From NCBI GenBank assembly GCA_002786385.1, contig PGCN01000019.1, positions 49,695-113,694 on the forward strand: DNA of 64,000 bases, read 5' to 3'. The notes beneath the pieces were generated by a model. It did no database searches. It saw only the letters and a list, made by a program, of their open reading frames with translations, and was not told the origin of the DNA. Every line of letters begins with the position of its first letter. Positions within the stretch are counted from its first letter, which is position 1. Of this stretch, positions 26,862 through 35,779 are shown piece by piece. The translations under genes and the position numbers were made by a program. The DNA is from Flavobacterium sp. FEMGT703F (GTDB lineage Bacteria > Bacteroidota > Bacteroidia > Flavobacteriales > Flavobacteriaceae).

Positions 26862-27365
26862 ATGAAATTTAGAGAAGCAAAAAATAAATTCGTTCAAACT
26901 TGGGGCGCATTGGGTTCACAATGGGGAATCAACAAAACTATGGCGCAGATTCATGCTTTATTAATGGTGTCGCACGAACCGGTTTCTATGGAAGACATCA
27001 TGGAGGAATTGCAAATTTCCCGTGGAAATGCCAGCATGAACTTGAGAGCACTTATGGATTGGGGTATTGTATACAAAGAATATAAAACAGGTGAGAGAAG
27101 AGAGTATTTTACAGCAGAAAAAGACTTAGATGAACTAGCGGTAAAAATTTCTAAAGAACGCAGCAAACGAGAAATCAAACCGGCTTTAAAGGTATTGAAA
27201 GAAGTATCTTCTATTGAAGCAGACGGAACAGAAGAAGAAAGACATTTTGTAGAACAAACTTCCAAACTGTATGATTTTGTTTTAAAAGCCGACAACGTTT
27301 TGGATAAAATGACCGAGCACAAAGACAACTGGTTAGCGCAGATTTTAATAAAATTTATGAAATAA
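26862..27365 (+). CDS. GbsR/MarR-family transcriptional regulator
   Basis: This 167-residue protein has a winged helix-turn-helix at about 25-90 (KTMAQIHALLMVSHEPVS, ISRGNASMNLRALMDWGIV) and a helical C-terminal dimerisation region. The sequence matches the GbsR-like branch of MarR regulators. It begins 66 bases after a full promoter whose spacer is a palindrome. The next three genes encode small membrane proteins on the same strand, preceded by a second copy of the palindrome core, so they are the likely targets. The ligand is unknown. Confidence 0.9.
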   Translation: MKFREAKNKFVQTWGALGSQWGINKTMAQIHALLMVSHEPVSMEDIMEELQISRGNASMNLRALMDWGIVYKEYKTGERREYFTAEKDLDELAVKISKERSKREIKPALKVLKEVSSIEADGTEEERHFVEQTSKLYDFVLKADNVLDKMTEHKDNWLAQILIKFMK

Positions 27366-27429
27366 ACCGTTCGATGAGACAAATAAAAAAATAGAATAAC
27401 GAATTAAATAAAACCCTTTTTTTTAATAA

Positions 27430-27459
27430 AAACTTTCATTTTTTTCTGAAAGTTTAAAA
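27430..27459 (+). promoter_or_regulatory. Candidate operator in front of the small-membrane-protein genes
   Basis: AAACTTTC at 27430-27437 and GAAAGTTT at 27448-27455 form an 8-base inverted repeat with a 10-base T-rich spacer. The right half reads GAAAGTTTAAAA, identical to 12 bases at 26767-26778 in the regulator promoter. The first gene starts 12 bases further on. No TAnnTTTG box was seen in the 27366-27470 gap. Confidence 0.55.
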
Positions 27460-27470
27460 TAATAAATAAA

Positions 27471-27809
27471 ATGAGAACCATTAAACACTTAAACACCTTT
27501 GCTATTGGACTTCCCTTTGTCATATTAATGAGCTATCCTATTTTTAAAGAAAGTGCTTTATTCTATTCACTTCTTTCCACTATGGCTACCGGATTCATTC
27601 AAGTTATTTTAGGATTATATATGTTATTTAATAACCCAAACGATAGAAAACTACAATTTTATATTGTTAATGTAGTAACATTTTTTACGCTTTGGTTTAT
27701 TAATGATTATATAGATTACAATGATATTTTAACCTTGATTCTGTTTTTTATCCCTCCTTTGTTAGCTATCTATTTAACTTTTATAATCTATAAAAAAGCA
27801 AAACTATGA
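27471..27809 (+). CDS. Unknown small membrane protein
   Basis: This is a 112-residue protein with about four hydrophobic segments (near 10-27, 30-52, 62-77 and 85-106) and short polar links, including the NNPNDRKLQ loop. It ends in positive residues (YKKAKL). No family was recognised. Its TGA overlaps the ATG of the next gene (ATGA), a sign of translational coupling. It is the first of three small membrane genes after the GbsR-type regulator and is probably under its control. Confidence 0.75.
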   Translation: MRTIKHLNTFAIGLPFVILMSYPIFKESALFYSLLSTMATGFIQVILGLYMLFNNPNDRKLQFYIVNVVTFFTLWFINDYIDYNDILTLILFFIPPLLAIYLTFIIYKKAKL

Positions 27810-28150
27810 ACCTCAACCTCATTGGCTACACTATTTACTTATTGATAACGATAGTAATTATTATCAAAGTAGGCCAAATTTGCTACCAAAACGGCAATAT
27901 TTATGTGGCGCAACTCATTCCTGACCACATGGATTTATGCCAAAAAATCAATCAAGTACTACTGTTAGGCTATTATTTGCTAAACATTGGGTACTGTGCC
28001 ATGACCTTAATCTCTTGGGAAAAGATTACCACACTTAACCAACTCATCGAAGTCATCGCTTTCAAATCGGCCATCATCATCGGAACCATCGCCTTGATGC
28101 ATTACGGCAACATTTACGTTCTCACCAAATACATTCAAAAATTAATTTAA
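27806..28150 (+). CDS. Unknown small membrane protein, paralogue of the next gene
   Basis: This is a 114-residue protein with three to four membrane segments. It aligns along most of its length with the following protein: GYTIYL vs GYAIYL, QNGNIYV vs KNSKIYM, and GYYLLNIGYCAM vs GFYLLNLGFALM. The middle region between the first and second helices is polar and probably lies on one face of the membrane. No known family or catalytic motif was seen. Confidence 0.75.
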   Translation: MNLNLIGYTIYLLITIVIIIKVGQICYQNGNIYVAQLIPDHMDLCQKINQVLLLGYYLLNIGYCAMTLISWEKITTLNQLIEVIAFKSAIIIGTIALMHYGNIYVLTKYIQKLI

Positions 28151-28162
28151 ATACTTATTATT

Positions 28163-28549
28163 ATGGAAACTACAAAAATCATAATCGGTTACGCCATCTA
28201 TTTACCTGTGGCTTTGTTTTTAACTTACTATGTTTCTAAGACGTTGTTCAAAAACAGTAAAATTTATATGTTAGACATTTTTAGAGGAAGAGAAGAAATT
28301 GCCAATGCCACCAACAAACTCTTTGAAACGGGATTTTACCTGCTCAATCTTGGCTTTGCTTTGATGATTTTAGAGATGAATCTTTACGAAGACAGTTACC
28401 AGCGATTGATTGAAGAACTCAGTTATAAAATTGGAGGATTTACCATTTACTTGGGTTTGATGCTTTTTTTGAACCTCTACTTTTTCTTTAGAGGGAAACG
28501 AAAAGCCAGAGAAGCACAAACAGAAGAACGCTTAGTTTTCAAAGCCTAA
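28163..28549 (+). CDS. Unknown small membrane protein, paralogue of the preceding gene
   Basis: This 128-residue protein has the same layout as the upstream paralogue (GYAIYL start, polar NATNKLFETG stretch, LLNLGFALM helix). It has an added cationic/acidic tail (FRGKRKAREAQTEERLVFKA) that is likely cytosolic. It starts 12 bases after the preceding stop. A terminator follows at 28570, so it closes the putative operon. Confidence 0.77.
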   Translation: METTKIIIGYAIYLPVALFLTYYVSKTLFKNSKIYMLDIFRGREEIANATNKLFETGFYLLNLGFALMILEMNLYEDSYQRLIEELSYKIGGFTIYLGLMLFLNLYFFFRGKRKAREAQTEERLVFKA

Positions 28550-28569
28550 TCAAAAAAAACAAAAAACAA

Positions 28570-28596
28570 AGCCGAAGACAACCTTCGGCTTTTTTA
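28570..28596. terminator. Bidirectional terminator
   Basis: The stem AAGCCGAAG / CTTCGGCTT has A residues to the left and six Ts to the right. It ends the rightward regulator and membrane-protein block. The stop codon of the leftward UbiA-like gene falls within the T tract, so it may serve that gene too. Confidence 0.8.
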
Positions 28597-29391
28597 TTGA
28601 AATATGAGCAGTAAAACCCACCACAAAATCGGAATGCTTTCCACCCAAAAAGAAGTATAATATTGACTGCGTTCCAAAGTAGAGAATTTAATGGCAATGG
28701 CAATCACAATGGCAATCACAATAGCAATAACCAAATATTGAGACTTTACATTCTCATTGAAATTGAAATTGACAACCTCTAAAACAACGTACAACAACAC
28801 CAATAAATAGCCCGCTTTTTTAGCATTAGCTATACCAAATTTTTGTGGTAAAGTATTCAATGTTGCATCATCATGTTGGCTATCATAAATTTCAAACGGA
28901 ATCATCAAAGCGCTCACAAAAACAAATCGCTTGAAAAATTCGAGCCCGATAATCCCCTCAAAACCGGGCAACGCATTAATGAATACAAATGCAGTTAAAT
29001 AAGCAATCACAAAACTTACCCAAAACATTTTTACCACACCAAACTTTCTCAAAAAAGGATAGACCAGAACCATTCCTGTCGCGATTACCATTTGAATTTT
29101 TATCGAATCTACCATGCGAATAATAAAAAACAAATACCCAAAGATTGCCAAAAGTGTGACAACCAAAATCCATAAGTGTTTTTTAAGACTAAAATTGCCT
29201 TTCTGAAATACTTCAAAATATTTCAAAAAATTATACCCAATTATGGTCCCGAAAAACACACAACACGGATAAGTAATATGCCGGCACAAGTCGTTTGAAA
29301 ATGTCGTTACATATGTCAAACTAAACAACGCCAAACCCACATGTATACTACTGTTGATATAAAAGTCGAGAAGTCGTTTAAAAAATAGCAT
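28594..29391 (-). CDS. UbiA-like polytopic membrane protein
   Basis: This 265-residue protein has about eight hydrophobic segments. The loop YDSQHDDATLNTLPQKFG resembles the second Asp-rich motif of UbiA prenyltransferases (DxxxD...TLPxxFG). The first motif, normally NDxxDxxxD, should lie near GYNFLKYFEVFQK, where no aspartates are present. It may therefore be a divergent or inactive member. Possible substrates in this phylum include quinone precursors, but nothing here identifies one. It diverges from gcvP. Confidence 0.65.
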   Translation of the reverse strand: MLFFKRLLDFYINSSIHVGLALFSLTYVTTFSNDLCRHITYPCCVFFGTIIGYNFLKYFEVFQKGNFSLKKHLWILVVTLLAIFGYLFFIIRMVDSIKIQMVIATGMVLVYPFLRKFGVVKMFWVSFVIAYLTAFVFINALPGFEGIIGLEFFKRFVFVSALMIPFEIYDSQHDDATLNTLPQKFGIANAKKAGYLLVLLYVVLEVVNFNFNENVKSQYLVIAIVIAIVIAIAIKFSTLERSQYYTSFWVESIPILWWVLLLIFQ

Positions 29392-29489
29392 AGGCTAAAA
29401 GTAAGCAAAGTGTTAATAAGAAGCTATTTTGGTTAAAAAATTCTCAAAATATTAGACTTTGTTTAGCACAAAATTAGAACATTAATAAT

Positions 29490-29497
29490 TACTTTTG
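29490..29497 (+). promoter_or_regulatory. Likely -7 box of gcvP
   Basis: TACTTTTG matches TAnnTTTG and lies 71 bases before the gcvP start codon. No exact TTG is at the usual spacing (a TTTAG occurs about 23 bases upstream). No glycine riboswitch-like structure was seen in the leader. Confidence 0.45.
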
Positions 29498-29568
29498 TTG
29501 GCGTTAAAAAACCGTAGTGTTTTGCAACCGACATACACAACTAAACACATTTAGAACCTTACAATTTA

Positions 29569-32412
29569 ATGAGAACAGACGCATTTGCATTACGCCACAT
29601 AGGTCCGCGTGAAAGCGACCTGAACCATATGTTCAAAACCATCGGAGTAGAAAATCTTGATCAATTGATCTACGAAACCATTCCGAATGATATTCGATTG
29701 AAAAACGACTTGAACTTAGAGGCGCCCATGACCGAATATGAATACTTGTCACACATTCAGGAATTAGGTCAAAAAAACAAATTATTCAAATCCTATATTG
29801 GTTTAGGATACCATCCGACTATAGTGCCAGCTGTAATCCAAAGAAATATTTTTGAAAATCCGGGTTGGTATACTGCTTATACGCCGTACCAAGCCGAAAT
29901 TGCACAAGGCCGATTAGAAGCAATTTTGAACTTCCAAACCATGGTAATGGAATTGACCGGAATGGAAATCGCCAACGCTTCCCTATTGGATGAAGGAACC
30001 GCCGCCGCTGAAGCTATGGCTTTACTTTACGATGTTCGTACTCGTGACCAAAAGAAAAACAATACCTGTAAATTTTTCGTTTCCGAAGAAATTTTACCGC
30101 AAACCTTGTCTGTGTTGCAAACGCGTTCTACGCCTATCGGTGTGGAATTGGTAGTTGGCAACCACGAAACCTTTGATTTTTCATCCGATTTCTTCGGAGC
30201 CATTTTACAATATCCGGGCAAGTTCGGACAAGTAAACGACTACGGGGCTTTTATTGCCAAAGCGCAAGAAAACGAAATTAAAGTAGCCGTAGCCGCTGAT
30301 ATTTTATCGTTAGCCAAACTGACTTCTCCCGGAGAAATGGGCGCTTCAGTGGTAGTTGGAACTACGCAACGTTTTGGAATCCCGATGGGATTTGGTGGCC
30401 CACACGCCGCTTACTTTGCGACTAAAGAAGAATACAAACGCTCTATGCCGGGCCGTATCATCGGTGTCTCTATCGACGCCAACGGAAAACGTGCTTTGCG
30501 TATGGCATTGGGAACTCGTGAGCAACACATCAAACGTGAAAAAGCGACTTCCAACATCTGTACCGCACAAGTTTTACTAGCGGTAATGGCCGGAATGTAC
30601 GCGGTTTTTCACGGACCGAAAGGATTAAAATACATCGCCAACAAAGTACATGCTTCAGCAGTAACTTTGGCCGATGCTTTGAATAAATTAGGCGTTTACC
30701 AAACCAATACCGCTTTCTTTGATACGATTTCAGTAAAAGCAGACGCAGTTAAAGTTAAAGCCATAGCTGAAAAACAAGAGGTTAACTTCTTTTACATCGA
30801 CAACCAAACGATTTCAATTTCCTTGAACGAAACGACTTCGTTAAGCGATTTGAATCAAATCATAGCCATTTTTGCAGAAGCAACCGGCAAAGAAGCTTTT
30901 ACCGTTTCAGGTTTAAGTTCCCAAAATAATTTCCCGACTTCACTCGAAAGAACCTCAACGTTTTTACAACACGAAGTATTCAACAACCATCATTCTGAAT
31001 CACAGTTGATGCGTTATATCAAAAAATTAGAGCGCAAAGATTTGTCGTTAAACCACTCCATGATTTCCTTGGGTTCTTGTACGATGAAACTCAATGCCGC
31101 TGCTGAAATGTTGCCTTTGTCGATGCCAAACTGGAACAGTATTCACCCGTTTGCCCCGACAAATCAAACAGAAGGTTATCTTACCATGTTAAAAAAACTG
31201 GAGCAACAGCTGAATGTAGTAACCGGATTTGCAGGCACTACTTTGCAACCTAATTCTGGTGCGCAAGGCGAATATGCCGGTTTGATGGCGATTCGTGCTT
31301 ACCATTTATCACGCGGTGATGCTCACAGAAATGTATGTTTGATTCCATCTTCGGCACACGGTACCAATCCTGCTTCAGCGGCTATGGCCGGTATGCAGAT
31401 TATCGTAACCAAAACGATGGAAAACGGTAATATCGATGTGGAAGATTTGAGAGCAAAAGCCATTGAGCACAAAGATAATTTGTCGGCCTTAATGGTGACT
31501 TACCCGTCAACCCACGGTGTATTTGAAAGCGCCATTTGCGAAATCACTAAAATCATTCACGACAATGGCGGTTTGGTTTATATGGACGGCGCTAACATGA
31601 ACGCCCAAGTTGGTTTGACCAATCCGGCTACTATTGGTGCCGATGTTTGTCACTTAAACTTACACAAAACATTTGCTATTCCGCATGGCGGTGGCGGTCC
31701 TGGTGTTGGTCCGATTTGCGTTAACGAAAAATTGGTACCATTCTTACCTACCAATCCTATTGTAAAAGTTGGCGGCGAACAAGCCATTACAGCCATCTCA
31801 TCCGCACCATACGGTTCTGCTTTGGTTTGCTTGATTTCTTATGGTTATATCACCATGTTAGGCGCTGAAGGTTTGAAAAAATCAACAGAGCACGCCATTT
31901 TGAATGCCAATTATATGAAAGCCCGTTTGGAAGAACACTACCCGGTTTTATATTCAGGTGAAATGGGACGCGCGGCCCACGAAATGATTTTAGATTGTCG
32001 TGCTTTCAAACAAAACGGTATCGAAGTAACCGATATTGCCAAACGTTTGATGGATTACGGTTTCCACGCACCAACGGTTTCTTTCCCGGTAGCCGGAACT
32101 TTAATGATCGAGCCAACGGAGTCAGAAGACTTAGCAGAATTGGATCGTTTTTGTGATGCGATGATTGCCATTCGAAAAGAAATTGAATTGGCATCGGCTG
32201 ATGACCATAATAACGTATTGAAAAATGCACCGCATACTTTATCCATGCTTACAGCAGATACTTGGAGCTATCCTTATACTCGTGAGCAAGCGGCTTATCC
32301 TTTGGAGTACATCCACGAAAACAAATTCTGGCCTAGCGTTCGCAGAGTAGATGATGCTTATGGTGACAGAAACTTGGTTTGTTCTTGTGCACCGATTGAA
32401 GCGTATATGTAA
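29569..32412 (+). CDS. gcvP: Glycine dehydrogenase (decarboxylating), P-protein
   Basis: This 947-residue PLP enzyme is of the fused, single-chain P-protein form. The PLP lysine is K700 in [18 protein letters not shown]. The N-terminal half ([12 protein letters not shown]) and C-terminal half are both complete. It decarboxylates glycine and passes the aminomethyl group to the lipoyl arm of GcvH. The other subunits (gcvT, gcvH) are not in this window, so the complex is encoded at separate loci. A hairpin terminator follows the gene. Confidence 0.98.
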   Translation: MRTDAFALRHIGPRESDLNHMFKTIGVENLDQLIYETIPNDIRLKNDLNLEAPMTEYEYLSHIQELGQKNKLFKSYIGLGYHPTIVPAVIQRNIFENPGWYTAYTPYQAEIAQGRLEAILNFQTMVMELTGMEIANASLLDEGTAAAEAMALLYDVRTRDQKKNNTCKFFVSEEILPQTLSVLQTRSTPIGVELVVGNHETFDFSSDFFGAILQYPGKFGQVNDYGAFIAKAQENEIKVAVAADILSLAKLTSPGEMGASVVVGTTQRFGIPMGFGGPHAAYFATKEEYKRSMPGRIIGVSIDANGKRALRMALGTREQHIKREKATSNICTAQVLLAVMAGMYAVFHGPKGLKYIANKVHASAVTLADALNKLGVYQTNTAFFDTISVKADAVKVKAIAEKQEVNFFYIDNQTISISLNETTSLSDLNQIIAIFAEATGKEAFTVSGLSSQNNFPTSLERTSTFLQHEVFNNHHSESQLMRYIKKLERKDLSLNHSMISLGSCTMKLNAAAEMLPLSMPNWNSIHPFAPTNQTEGYLTMLKKLEQQLNVVTGFAGTTLQPNSGAQGEYAGLMAIRAYHLSRGDAHRNVCLIPSSAHGTNPASAAMAGMQIIVTKTMENGNIDVEDLRAKAIEHKDNLSALMVTYPSTHGVFESAICEITKIIHDNGGLVYMDGANMNAQVGLTNPATIGADVCHLNLHKTFAIPHGGGGPGVGPICVNEKLVPFLPTNPIVKVGGEQAITAISSAPYGSALVCLISYGYITMLGAEGLKKSTEHAILNANYMKARLEEHYPVLYSGEMGRAAHEMILDCRAFKQNGIEVTDIAKRLMDYGFHAPTVSFPVAGTLMIEPTESEDLAELDRFCDAMIAIRKEIELASADDHNNVLKNAPHTLSMLTADTWSYPYTREQAAYPLEYIHENKFWPSVRRVDDAYGDRNLVCSCAPIEAYM

Positions 32413-32431
32413 GCTATAAAACACCAATGTA

Positions 32432-32470
32432 AAAATCCCAAATTCCAAATGCGAGTTTGGGATTTTATTT
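32432..32470 (+). terminator. Terminator after gcvP
   Basis: The stem AAAATCCCAAA / TTTGGGATTTT has a 13-base loop and a T-rich end. It starts 20 bases after the gcvP stop codon. Confidence 0.8.
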
Positions 32471-32512
32471 TAAAACCGATTTTAATCAGGAAATCTAAAT
32501 TCCGGAAGTTTT

Positions 32513-32520
32513 TATTTTTG
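32513..32520 (+). promoter_or_regulatory. -7 box of the truncated haemoglobin gene
   Basis: TATTTTTG is a full match to TAnnTTTG, 14 bases before the start codon. An ATG at 32527 opens only a three-residue frame, so the real start is 32535 or the adjacent ATG at 32538. Confidence 0.5.
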
Positions 32521-32534
32521 TGTAAAATGAAAAA

Positions 32535-32924
32535 ATGATGAACGACATTCAAAACCAAGACGATTTATATTTATTAGTAGATGAATTCTACAAAAAGCTC
32601 TTATCCGATGAGTCTATCAGTTATATTTTCACTGATGTAGTAAAAATAAAACTCGAAGAACATTTACCTATTTTGGTTACCTTTTGGTCTCAAGCCATTT
32701 TGGGAACCGGTGGATATACCAACAACCTAACGCAGATTCATTTGGATGTCAATGCCAAATCTTACTTGTCACCGGAATTATTTAAAATTTGGCTCAATCA
32801 TTTTTACAACACGGTCGATGAAAACTTCAAAGGTCAAAAAGCAGAGCAAATCAAAACACAAGCCTTAAGTATCGGAACAATTATGCAAATTAAAATTGCT
32901 CAACAACAAGGTGATAAATTATAG
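32535..32924 (+). CDS. Group III truncated haemoglobin
   Basis: This 129-residue haem protein aligns with Campylobacter Ctb. The proximal (F8) histidine is H69 in QIHLDV. A distal-side histidine occurs as H43 in EEHLPILVTFW, and the conserved WL...F segment is present (IWLNHFYNTVDENFKG). Group III globins bind O2 or NO and are tied to nitrosative or oxygen stress or to electron transfer, but the role in this genus is not established. It stands alone between gcvP and the KASIII-like gene with its own promoter. Confidence 0.9.
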   Translation: MMNDIQNQDDLYLLVDEFYKKLLSDESISYIFTDVVKIKLEEHLPILVTFWSQAILGTGGYTNNLTQIHLDVNAKSYLSPELFKIWLNHFYNTVDENFKGQKAEQIKTQALSIGTIMQIKIAQQQGDKL

Positions 32925-33038
32925 CATTCTTATTTTTAACTGAGTTTTGCTAAACAATTCACAATTCTTTTAAAAAAAGAAAACTTCCTTTACCAACTAT
33001 TGATTTTATTAATAATTTAGTGTTGAAATCATTAGCAT

Positions 33039-34097
33039 ATGAATATAAAAATAACCGGTTCGGGATGTTACATTCCCACCGAGATCGTGACCAATTCCGA
33101 TTTTACCAAGCACGTTTTTTTAAACGATGACGGTACGCCTTTCCCCTTACCTAACGAAGTTATTACCGAAAAATTTTACGACATCACCGGCATTGAAGAA
33201 CGCCGTTATGTTACCGATAATTTACTAACCTCCGACATAGCCGCTATAGCTGCCAAAAAAGCGATTGAAAAAGCCGGAATTGATCCGGAAACATTAGACT
33301 ATATCATCTTTGCTCATAATTTTGGCAACGTAAAAAAAGGGGCGATTCAAACTGATATATTACCAAGTTTAGCCACCCGAGTTAAATTCGATTTGCGTAT
33401 TAAAAACCCGAAATGTGTGGCGTATGACATGCTTTTTGGTTGTCCGGGTTGGGTAGAAGGTGTCATTCAGGCACAAGCCTTTATCAAAGCCGGTATGGCC
33501 AAAAAATGTTTAGTAATTGGTGCCGAAACTTTGTCTCGCGTAGTAGACATGCACGACCGCGATAGTATGATATACTCTGACGGTGCCGGCGCTACCATTA
33601 TAGAAGCAACGGAAGAAGAAGGCGGTATTTTAGCACACGCTTCTGCTACTTTTACGTACGACGAAGCCTATTATTTATTTTTCGGAAACTCGTTCAACAA
33701 AGAGCACGATCCCGATGTGCGTTACATCAAAATGCACGGGCGAAAAATTTATGAGTTTGCCTTGAGTCAGGTTCCCAAAGCCATGAAAGAATGTGTTGAT
33801 GCCAGTGGTATCGATATCAGTAACATCAAAAAAGTACTCATTCACCAAGCCAATGAAAAAATGGATGAAGCCATCATTCAACGCTTCTACAAACTTTACG
33901 GGCAAAAAGCACCGGAAGGCATTATGCCGATGAGTATTCATAAATTAGGCAATTCAAGTGTAGCTACTGTGCCTACGCTTTATGATTTATTGGTTAGAGG
34001 CTCCTTAGAAGGACATTCTCTTGCCAAAGGTGATGTAATTTTGTTTGCCTCAGTCGGCGCCGGGATGAACGTGAATGCCATTGTATACAGAATGTAA
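33039..34097 (+). CDS. 3-oxoacyl-ACP synthase III family protein
   Basis: This 352-residue thiolase-fold condensing enzyme has a complete catalytic triad: Cys135 (LFGCPGW), His269 (LIHQANEKM) and Asn305 (LGNSSVAT). The family joins an acyl-CoA starter to malonyl-ACP. It is longer than housekeeping FabH (about 317-330) and has the FGCPGW rather than the usual ACSGF-type nucleophile region, so it is probably not the primary FabH. A methyltransferase, a glycosyltransferase and MlaE/MlaF follow on the same strand, hinting at an envelope lipid pathway; this is inference. Confidence 0.88.
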   Translation: MNIKITGSGCYIPTEIVTNSDFTKHVFLNDDGTPFPLPNEVITEKFYDITGIEERRYVTDNLLTSDIAAIAAKKAIEKAGIDPETLDYIIFAHNFGNVKKGAIQTDILPSLATRVKFDLRIKNPKCVAYDMLFGCPGWVEGVIQAQAFIKAGMAKKCLVIGAETLSRVVDMHDRDSMIYSDGAGATIIEATEEEGGILAHASATFTYDEAYYLFFGNSFNKEHDPDVRYIKMHGRKIYEFALSQVPKAMKECVDASGIDISNIKKVLIHQANEKMDEAIIQRFYKLYGQKAPEGIMPMSIHKLGNSSVATVPTLYDLLVRGSLEGHSLAKGDVILFASVGAGMNVNAIVYRM

Positions 34098-34100
34098 TTT

Positions 34101-34139
34101 TTTACGGTTTATGGTTTAAGGTTTGTAGTTTATAGTTAA
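34101..34139. repeat. Degenerate short-unit array (GGTTTATGGTTTAAGG type)
   Basis: Four to five imperfect GGTTTA/AGTTTA units fill the gap between the KASIII-like gene and the methyltransferase. Confidence 0.6.
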
Positions 34140-34167
34140 TTTTGCTCGACATAAATAACTTCGATCA

Positions 34168-34692
34168 ATGTACGAGAAGACCTATCCAAGTAAACGCTTT
34201 AACCTTACTTTACAATTTTTAAATAAACACGTTTCAACAGCTGAAACCGTCTTAGATTTAGGTGTGCCCAATCCGTTTTCTAAAATTATGGAAGACAATG
34301 GTTATACCGTTATCAATACCAAAGGCGAAGATATAGACAACGACCAAACTGCCTTACAGACCGAAAACTATAGCGTTTTTACTGCCTTCGAAATCTTCGA
34401 GCACTTGCTTAATCCTTATACTGTGTTACAAAACGTTAAAGCTGATAAAGTTTTAATTTCTATTCCGTTGCGTTTGTGGTTTTCACCGGCTTACCGAAGC
34501 AAAACCGATATGTGGGACAGGCATTACCACGAGTTTGAAGATTGGCAACTCGATTGGTTATTAGAAAAAGCAGGCTATAAAATTGTAGACCGCCTGAAAT
34601 TTACGCATCCGGTAAAAAAGTTAGGGTTCCGTCCTTTATTGCGTTGGATTACACCTCGCTACTACTTGGTGTATGCTGAAAAAGTAAAATAA
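34168..34692 (+). CDS. SAM-dependent methyltransferase-like protein
   Basis: This 174-residue protein has the class I methyltransferase outline: a first strand with VLDLGVPNPFS, an acidic second strand (NTKGEDID), and FTAFEIFEHL for the motif that usually reads EVLEHV. Motif I has lost the standard GxGxG, so SAM binding may be weak or different. It is short for the fold. Its stop codon overlaps the start of the next gene (TAATG), so it is translated together with the glycosyltransferase. Confidence 0.75.
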   Translation: MYEKTYPSKRFNLTLQFLNKHVSTAETVLDLGVPNPFSKIMEDNGYTVINTKGEDIDNDQTALQTENYSVFTAFEIFEHLLNPYTVLQNVKADKVLISIPLRLWFSPAYRSKTDMWDRHYHEFEDWQLDWLLEKAGYKIVDRLKFTHPVKKLGFRPLLRWITPRYYLVYAEKVK

Positions 34693-35540
34693 TGAACTAC
34701 TATATTGTTATTCCGGCGCATAACGAAGAAGCCTTTATGGCACTTACGTTACAATCTTTGGCAGACCAAACAGTTTTGCCAACGAAAGCCGTTATTGTGA
34801 ATGACAATTCTACCGACAAAACGGCTGATATTGTTTTGGCTTTTGCCGAAAAATATCCTTGGATTTCATTGCTCAACGCTACTTCCGATGCGATTCATTT
34901 GCCCGGCAGCAAAGTAATTCTGGCCTTTCAAAAGGGATTAGAAACTTTAGATGATCAATACGACATTATGGTCAAGGCCGATGCCGATTTAATTTTCCCT
35001 CCAAATTATTTTGAAACCATCATCAATCATTTTCAATCCGATGACAAAATCGGAATGGTTGGCGGATTTGCTTATATTGAAAAAAACGGCGAATGGCTCT
35101 TGGAAAACTTAACCGATAAAGATCACATTCGCGGTGCCTTTAAAGCCTATCGAAAAGCAACTTTCCAACAAATAGGCGGATTAAAACCGGCTATGGGTTG
35201 GGATACTGTAGACGAATTGCTTTGCAAATTTTACAAATGGAAAGTAGTAACCGATGAATCTTTGAAAGTCAAACACCTTAAACCAACCGGCGCTAATTAT
35301 AACCAAACAGCGCGTTACAAACAAGGAGAAGCTTTCTACACTTTGGGTTACGGCTTTTTTATCACGGCCATTGCTTCTTTAAAATTGGCCATGCGCAAAG
35401 GCAAACCACTACTTTTTTTAGATTACATCAAAGGGTTTTGGAAAGCGAAATCGGCTCAAAAATCATTATTGGTTTCAGAGGAACAAGCTAAATTCATTCG
35501 GAATTATCGCTGGAAAAAAATGAAAGAAAAGTTGTTCTGA
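34692..35540 (+). CDS. Glycosyltransferase family 2
   Basis: This 282-residue GT-A protein starts YYIVIPAHNEEAF, carries NDNSTDKTADIV for nucleotide binding and a DxD-like KADADLIFPPNYF for metal. The later GWDTVDELLCKFYKWK segment fits the acceptor side. No membrane anchor is obvious. It is coupled to the methyltransferase by a one-base overlap, so both probably modify the same glycan or glycolipid. Confidence 0.9.
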   Translation: MNYYIVIPAHNEEAFMALTLQSLADQTVLPTKAVIVNDNSTDKTADIVLAFAEKYPWISLLNATSDAIHLPGSKVILAFQKGLETLDDQYDIMVKADADLIFPPNYFETIINHFQSDDKIGMVGGFAYIEKNGEWLLENLTDKDHIRGAFKAYRKATFQQIGGLKPAMGWDTVDELLCKFYKWKVVTDESLKVKHLKPTGANYNQTARYKQGEAFYTLGYGFFITAIASLKLAMRKGKPLLFLDYIKGFWKAKSAQKSLLVSEEQAKFIRNYRWKKMKEKLF

Positions 35541-35545
35541 GAAAG

Positions 35546-35715
35546 TTGCGTTAGGGATTCCTTCGGCAGACGCTTTGCTTGTGCGTAGTGAAAATCCTTT
35601 TTAGGATAGCCCGGTAGCCCAATGAAAGAAAAAATTCAATCCTAAAAAGATTGTAACGAATAGCCCGACCAGAAGGGACACAAGGCTGAAAGCCGACTGC
35701 CACAGGAAACGCCCA
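35546..35715. repeat. Flavobacterial hairpin repeat element, copy B (extended)
   Basis: The left flank GCGTTAGGGATTC and the right flank ACGAATAGCCCGACC match the other copies. The stem pairs ATCCTTTTTAGGAT (35594-35607) with ATCCTAAAAAGAT (35639-35651). Additional GC-rich sequence (AAGGCTGAAAGCCGACTGCC) extends it on the right. No gene lies in the 35541-35779 gap. Confidence 0.65.
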
Positions 35716-35718
35716 AAA

Positions 35719-35750
35719 ACTTATAACTTATAACTTATAACTCATAACTT
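35719..35750. repeat. Degenerate short-unit array (ACTTATAA type)
   Basis: Four ACTTATAA/ACTCATAA units directly precede mlaE. The same unit, in both orientations, flanks the four-helix-bundle gene near 42.5-42.9 kb. Confidence 0.7.
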
Positions 35751-35779
35751 CTGCTTATTTTTGACATTATTTTAAGCCC

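Noticed and set aside
29391..29569. Glycine riboswitch upstream of gcvP
   Set aside because: The leader is short and AT-rich and shows no paired glycine-aptamer-like stems.
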